Source of the DNA: Singulisphaera sp. GP187
Lineage (GTDB): Bacteria > Planctomycetota > Phycisphaerae > Phycisphaerales > SM1A02
Length of the DNA stretch: 64,000 nt
Direction of reading: 5' to 3'
Assembly: GCA_945862215.1 (NCBI GenBank)
Contig: CAMAXY010000006.1
Span: 1 to 64,000 of the forward strand
Part shown: positions 58,742-64,000 of the stretch, in pieces
Position numbering within the stretch: the stretch's first letter is position 1
Layout: the number at the start of each line of letters is the position of its first letter
Notes under the pieces: model-generated
The model's database searches: none
The model's input: only the letters and a program-made list of their open reading frames with translations
Told to the model about the DNA's origin: nothing
Made by a program: the position numbers and the translations under genes

Positions 58742-61468
58742 ATGGCAATAACTCCCGAAAAAAATTCCGCCTCGACGAACGCCGAACAATCTCGGATCAC
58801 CGATCTTCATGCAGGTCGAGCGAAGTGGCGAGACTTCGGTACTTTCTTGTCAGACCGTCAATGGGGAACTGTGCGAGAAGATTATTCGGCAGATGGCTCC
58901 GCGTGGAATTATTTCCCCCATGACGAAGCACGCAGTCGAGCCTATCGCTGGGGAGAGGATGGCATCGCTGGGTTCTGCGATCAAAAACAATTGCTTTGTC
59001 TTTCGTTGGCGCTGTGGAATGGACAGGATCCAATTCTCAAAGAGCGATACTTCGGCCTGACGAATGAACAAGGCAACCATGGCGAAGATGTCAAGGAAAA
59101 CTATTGGTTTCTCGATGCTGTTCCAAGCGGATCCTGGCAACGGATGCTTTATAAATATCCGCAGCGTGCCTATCCATATGACGAACTTGTGCGGGTGAAT
59201 GCTGCTCGAAGCAAACTGGAACGCGAGTTCGAATTGCTCGACACGGGAATCTTCGATGACGATCGATACTTCGATGTCTGTGTTGATTATGCAAAAGCAG
59301 ACACATCAGACATTCTGATGCGCATCGAGGTTTTCAATCGAGGTCCAGACCCTGCAACGATTCATGTTCTGCCCACGGCGCTCTTTCGCAATACATGGAC
59401 TTGGACGAATAGCGCCGCTCGCCCTGTGATGACAGAAACGAAAACCGCTGCCGGTCCGCAGATCGACATCACGCATCTCGATATGGCGCCAATGAAACTG
59501 CAATGCGAAGGCACACCCGAGTTACTGTTTTGCGAAAACGAAACCAATGTAGAACGACTAGATGGATTGCCGCGCAATGGAAAATTCTTCAAAGATGGGA
59601 TCAATGATCTCGTTGTGAATAAGGCTGCAAACACAGTAAATCCAGCCAAGTCTGGAACAAAGATGTCCGCTCAATATGTTCTTGAAATTGCACCTGGTCA
59701 ATCGAAGGTCGTTCGCATTCGTCTCAGTCCAGCAACGGCGAAAGTCGGGTTTGCCGACTTCGAAGCGATCATGACGAAACGGAAAACGGAGGCAGATGAG
59801 TTTTATGCGCAGAAGCAAACTCTCATCGACGATCCAGAACTACGAAAGATTCAGCGACAAGCGTGGAGTGGACTGCTGTGGAGTCAACAGACATATTCGT
59901 ATGAGGTTCGCAATTGGATCGCTGGAGATTCTGCAATGCCCCCACCACCTGCACCGCGAAAGACTGGGCGCAACAGCGATTGGCAGCACTTGGACAATCA
60001 CTTTGTTTTCTGTATGCCTGACTCTTGGGAGTATCCGTGGTACGCATCGTGGGACCTTGCCTTCCACTGTGTTGCATTGTCAGAGATTGATGCAGAAGAA
60101 GCGAAGAAGCAACTCTTGCATCTCATGATCGATCGATCGATGCACCCAAACGGGCAGATTCCTGCTTACGAATGGGCCTTTGGAGATGTCAATCCTCCTG
60201 TGCACGCATGGGCAGCGCTGCGTATTTACGAAATCGATCTAAAGCAAACCGGCAAATCTGATGACGGGTTCTTGCGCCAGATTTTCCACCGCTTGTTGTT
60301 AAATTTCACGTGGTGGGTGAATCGCAAAGATGCTGACGGACGCAATTTATTCGCCGGCGGATTCTTGGGACTTGACAATGTCGGCGTGTTCGATCGAAGT
60401 GCAGACTTGCCATCAGGCGCTGTGCTCCAGCAAGCTGATGGGACAGCGTGGATGGGAATGTTTGCATTGAACATGATGCACATGTCCGTCGAGCTGGCTT
60501 TGCATGATGGTGTGTATCAGGACATGGCGATGAAGTTCTTTATGCACTTTCTCGAAATCGCTTCGGCAATGGCAGACTTTGCCGGAACCGGTGAAGGCTT
60601 GTGGGACGATCAAGACAAATTTTATTACGATCGACTTCGCTTTCCTTCTGGTGAAACCATCCCGATGCGAGTCCAATCGATCGTCGGGCTCTTACCCCTC
60701 ACAGCTGTGCAGGTGATGAATCCCGAACGCCTTGCGCGGCTTCCACTTTTTAAAGAGCGCATCGAATGGGTCTTTGAAACTCGACCAGATCTCTCAAATC
60801 TCGTTTCACACTGGAATCAAGCTGGCAGAGGAGATCAGCGACTGTTCTCGCTTCTGCGTGGTCACCGAATGAAATGCTTGCTTCGTCGAATGCTTGACGA
60901 GAGCCAATTTCTTTCTGAGTTTGGAATTCGATCGATGTCACGCGCACTCGAAAATGATCCTTATGTGTTTTGGCATGATGGAACAAGTATGTCCGTGCGC
61001 TATTGCCCTGGCGAAAGTGCAACAGGTGCGTTTGGGGGAAACAGTAATTGGCGCGGTCCGATTTGGTTTCCAGTCAATTTCCTGATCATCGAAAGTCTTA
61101 TGCGCTTTCATGAGTATTACGGTGACGACTTTAAGATTGAATGTCCAACGGGATCGAAAAATATGATCACGCTTGAAGATGCCGCGAAAGAAGTCGCGAA
61201 TCGACTGATCAAACTCTTCCGCAAGGACGACAAAGGTCGACGTCCATCGCTGGGAGACCATCACAAGATGCAAGAGGATCCAAACTTCAGTGAACACATT
61301 CTCTTCAACGAGTATTACGAAGGGAACACTGGCCGCGGATGCGGTGCTTCGCATCAAACTGGTTGGACGGCGATGGTTGCGCATCTCATCACGCAATTCG
61401 GGTCGACCGCAACGAAGACCACCAAAGAAGATACGACTTCGAACACCACAGAGAAAATCAAGGCGTGA
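58742..61468 (+). CDS. Glycoside hydrolase family 63-like glucosidase
   Basis: WGTVREDYSADGSAWNYFPHDEARSRAYRWGEDGIAGFCD; WYASWDLAFHCVALS; RGPIWFPVNFLI. Confidence 0.85.
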   Translation: MAITPEKNSASTNAEQSRITDLHAGRAKWRDFGTFLSDRQWGTVREDYSADGSAWNYFPHDEARSRAYRWGEDGIAGFCDQKQLLCLSLALWNGQDPILKERYFGLTNEQGNHGEDVKENYWFLDAVPSGSWQRMLYKYPQRAYPYDELVRVNAARSKLEREFELLDTGIFDDDRYFDVCVDYAKADTSDILMRIEVFNRGPDPATIHVLPTALFRNTWTWTNSAARPVMTETKTAAGPQIDITHLDMAPMKLQCEGTPELLFCENETNVERLDGLPRNGKFFKDGINDLVVNKAANTVNPAKSGTKMSAQYVLEIAPGQSKVVRIRLSPATAKVGFADFEAIMTKRKTEADEFYAQKQTLIDDPELRKIQRQAWSGLLWSQQTYSYEVRNWIAGDSAMPPPPAPRKTGRNSDWQHLDNHFVFCMPDSWEYPWYASWDLAFHCVALSEIDAEEAKKQLLHLMIDRSMHPNGQIPAYEWAFGDVNPPVHAWAALRIYEIDLKQTGKSDDGFLRQIFHRLLLNFTWWVNRKDADGRNLFAGGFLGLDNVGVFDRSADLPSGAVLQQADGTAWMGMFALNMMHMSVELALHDGVYQDMAMKFFMHFLEIASAMADFAGTGEGLWDDQDKFYYDRLRFPSGETIPMRVQSIVGLLPLTAVQVMNPERLARLPLFKERIEWVFETRPDLSNLVSHWNQAGRGDQRLFSLLRGHRMKCLLRRMLDESQFLSEFGIRSMSRALENDPYVFWHDGTSMSVRYCPGESATGAFGGNSNWRGPIWFPVNFLIIESLMRFHEYYGDDFKIECPTGSKNMITLEDAAKEVANRLIKLFRKDDKGRRPSLGDHHKMQEDPNFSEHILFNEYYEGNTGRGCGASHQTGWTAMVAHLITQFGSTATKTTKEDTTSNTTEKIKA

Positions 61469-64000
61469 ATCAAACCTCACGGACACTCTCTCGATTGAGT
61501 GCTGGCGCAGTCGTTTTGAGCAGTATTGGATTCCTCGTTTTCAGAGCCGCTGATAGTTCATACAAAGGAATGGAATCGGACCTTGTCTTCGCCTTTTCCG
61601 CGACCCTATTGCTGTTATGTGCGTTGATCGTTGTGCTGCCAAATTGGAATTGGTGGACCGTTTTGGCGCGTGTGCTCGCCATCGTGCTTTTGGTTGCAGC
61701 GTGCGTGGGAATTGTCATCCCAAACACACTTGCAAGTCCAGGGCTGAAAGCAGCGCTGGAATTGCTTGCAATAGCCTGCGTCGCAACAACACTTCGCACA
61801 ACATCTGGGCGTTGGCTTGTCGCACTTCCTTCAAGCGCATTGCTTGGACTGTTGCTGTACGCGTGGCTTTCCCCCAATGCACCAGAGTTCGATATCCGCA
61901 TTGCTGACAGCATGGCAGATATAGGCAACTTTTCGAAAATTGTATTTGCTTCAGCCGGACTGGCGCTTTTAATTCGTGCGTGGATTGATGCTCCCACAAG
62001 AAGCCTGAGAATGCCAAATTGGATCGGCCTCTCAGTGAGCGTGATTTGTATCGCTCTCTCTTTCAGCGCATGGCATCATTCTTCCAATAACGAAAAGGCG
62101 ATTTTGAAGCAAAACGAGCTCAATATCAGCTATGTGAATAGCGTTGTCAAGGTTGTCGCACAAAAGGGAATTGACCGACTTATAAGCGATTTCAAAAATC
62201 TCGATAAAAAATTTGATGCATATACAGATTCGAACAGTGCCGCTGTCGGTGTTGATGCCAATCAAATAATGGGCAACTCGGCATCCATTATTGCGATCGG
62301 TTGGTCTCAAAGAGGAAGCCACATAATTTGGATTCAAACCGCAGACTTACCTTCAGCTCAAAACAAGTTGGAGTTCAGTGATATTGAAGTCAGCACAACA
62401 GCGATTGACATGGCGAAGCAGAGTCATTCAATAGTCATTGATCGTCCGATTGAGCTGAACGGAATTACCGAATCTATCTTGCTTGTTGCTCCTCCAGAGC
62501 AAGGAGGCGAATATGTCCTGCTCTTGAACGTTGGAGTGATGATGGACTTCATCGAAACCACCTTCGCAAATGGATTCGAAGCGGAGGCGTATCTGAATGA
62601 CACATTTCTCTGTGAACGTGGCGCCAGTAATGGAAAGAGCATTGATGGAAGTGGAAATCAATTTTTATTGGCTGGCGGTCTTTTCGAACTGAAACTGCAA
62701 CAGATTCTTTCTTCGAATGCCAACCTTGCAAAGAATTTCGTAACAATGCTGCTCTGGCTCAGTTTGGCTGTGTCACTCCTTCTTGGTCTCACATTATTCT
62801 TCGCCCAATCTTCTGCGCACCGCGCCAATCTTTCTGCGCGTTCACGAAGTCAGTTGGAACAACTAATAGAAGGCGCGAAACAAGTTGCAATTATTGCGAC
62901 TGATCGATCAGGCCTCGTCACAATCTTCAATCAGGCGGCAGAGCGTCTTTCTGGATGGAACGCTACAGAGTTGCTGCAAAAACGTGACGCATCTTGTCTT
63001 TTTGATCGCGATGAATTGAACGAAATCGTTCGGTCCGCATCAGGTCAGACTGCGTTCGCATCGCTTGCAACATTAGCAAATGATCAACGTGCGCACGAAC
63101 GGGATTGGACTTGGAAAAGACCCGATGGCGGACAACGCAGCATCAATCTCGCTGCGAATCCGTGGCGCGATTCCAATGGAGACTTGGTGGGATATCTTTT
63201 CGTCGCAGTCGATGTGACTGAACGCGTATCTGCGATGCGCGCACTCGACCACGCTCGAAAAATTGCCGATCGTGCGAATAATATGAAGAGCTCATTTTTA
63301 GCTAATGTAAGCCACGAAATTCGAACTCCCATGACTGCGATTCTTGGATTTTCGGATCTCTTGGTCGAAAGCAAAACCAACGAATTGGAGCGAATTGAGT
63401 TTGCTCAAATTATTCGAAAGAATGGCGAGCATCTATTGGCAGTGCTGAACGACATTCTGGATATTTCCAAGATCGAAGCTGGGCGCCTTCGAATTGAAAT
63501 GCTCGAAGTTCGACTTCCAGAAATCGTCGACGAAGTCATTCAATTGATGCGGCTTCGGGCGAAGGACAACTCGCTCGAACTGACGGTGATTTACGAAAGC
63601 GATGAAACGAATCGTCTCGTGCGGACGGATCCGCTTCGCGTACGACAAATCTTGGTCAATCTTATTGGGAACGCAATCAAGTTCACAAAACGCGGCAGCG
63701 TCACTGTTTTTCTGCGTGCCCATGTGGAAGAAAACTCGCTTGTGGCTGAGATTGAAGTAAGAGATACAGGAATTGGTATTTCTGCCGAGCAAATCCAAGT
63801 CCTTTTTCAAAGCTTCGAGCAGGGTGATTCCAGTACAGCACGTCGATTCGGAGGAACCGGACTGGGGCTCGCAATTTCACAAAGGCTTGCTCGAATGCTT
63901 GATGGAGAGATCACTGTTCGCTCAACCGTCGATAAGGGAAGTTCATTTACATTTTGCTTTCAGGCACCACTTGCAACGAATTATATTGAAGCATCTACTG
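61465..64000 (+). CDS. Membrane PAS-domain sensor histidine kinase, truncated by the window end (not in the ORF track)
   Basis: GTG start overlapping the GH63 stop (GTGA); H-box FLANVSHEIRTPMTAILGFSDLL; N-box NLIGNAIKFTKRGSV; G-boxes DTGIGIS, GGTGLGLAIS; frame open to 64000. Confidence 0.9.
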   Translation, partial: MNQTSRTLSRLSAGAVVLSSIGFLVFRAADSSYKGMESDLVFAFSATLLLLCALIVVLPNWNWWTVLARVLAIVLLVAACVGIVIPNTLASPGLKAALELLAIACVATTLRTTSGRWLVALPSSALLGLLLYAWLSPNAPEFDIRIADSMADIGNFSKIVFASAGLALLIRAWIDAPTRSLRMPNWIGLSVSVICIALSFSAWHHSSNNEKAILKQNELNISYVNSVVKVVAQKGIDRLISDFKNLDKKFDAYTDSNSAAVGVDANQIMGNSASIIAIGWSQRGSHIIWIQTADLPSAQNKLEFSDIEVSTTAIDMAKQSHSIVIDRPIELNGITESILLVAPPEQGGEYVLLLNVGVMMDFIETTFANGFEAEAYLNDTFLCERGASNGKSIDGSGNQFLLAGGLFELKLQQILSSNANLAKNFVTMLLWLSLAVSLLLGLTLFFAQSSAHRANLSARSRSQLEQLIEGAKQVAIIATDRSGLVTIFNQAAERLSGWNATELLQKRDASCLFDRDELNEIVRSASGQTAFASLATLANDQRAHERDWTWKRPDGGQRSINLAANPWRDSNGDLVGYLFVAVDVTERVSAMRALDHARKIADRANNMKSSFLANVSHEIRTPMTAILGFSDLLVESKTNELERIEFAQIIRKNGEHLLAVLNDILDISKIEAGRLRIEMLEVRLPEIVDEVIQLMRLRAKDNSLELTVIYESDETNRLVRTDPLRVRQILVNLIGNAIKFTKRGSVTVFLRAHVEENSLVAEIEVRDTGIGISAEQIQVLFQSFEQGDSSTARRFGGTGLGLAISQRLARMLDGEITVRSTVDKGSSFTFCFQAPLATNYIEAST

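Overview
This 64-kb window looks chromosomal and comes from a planctomycete-like bacterium. I infer Phycisphaerae from the GC-type dockerin tails and the planctomycete-style sigma factor. Nearly all of it is coding. Left to right: (i) an NtrC-type regulator with two LptF/LptG-type permeases (-), divergent from a murC-murB-ddl-ftsQ-like / membrane protein / greA / cardiolipin synthase run (+); (ii) an FG-GAP/ASPIC + TPR pair (-), divergent from a di-heme oxidoreductase-like protein and an FG-GAP protein, both with GC-type dockerin-like tails; (iii) a mosaic non-coding repeat locus (18.7-19.4 kb) whose hairpin unit recurs at the left edge of the window; (iv) an arginine operon argR-argC-argB-argF-argG-argH(A)-argJ; (v) a sigma factor-like gene with a small partner, then pheS; (vi) one long S10/spc/alpha ribosomal superoperon on the minus strand, from rpsJ to rplQ; (vii) a small hypothetical/glycosyltransferase cluster, a YhaM-like HD nuclease, NAD(P)HX dehydratase, transglutaminase, lysS, prfB, two glycoside hydrolases and a sensor histidine kinase cut by the window end. 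The strongest hunt results are: a prfB +1 programmed frameshift site that uses UAA (CUU UAA C) with an upstream hairpin in place of the usual SD-like element; an argR promoter buried in two ARG-box-like sites that predicts a leaderless mRNA; a hairpin-forming repeat family of about 127 bp; and structured leaders plus zinc-site loss in the ribosomal superoperon. All assignments come from reading the sequence and recalling protein families. No searches were run.
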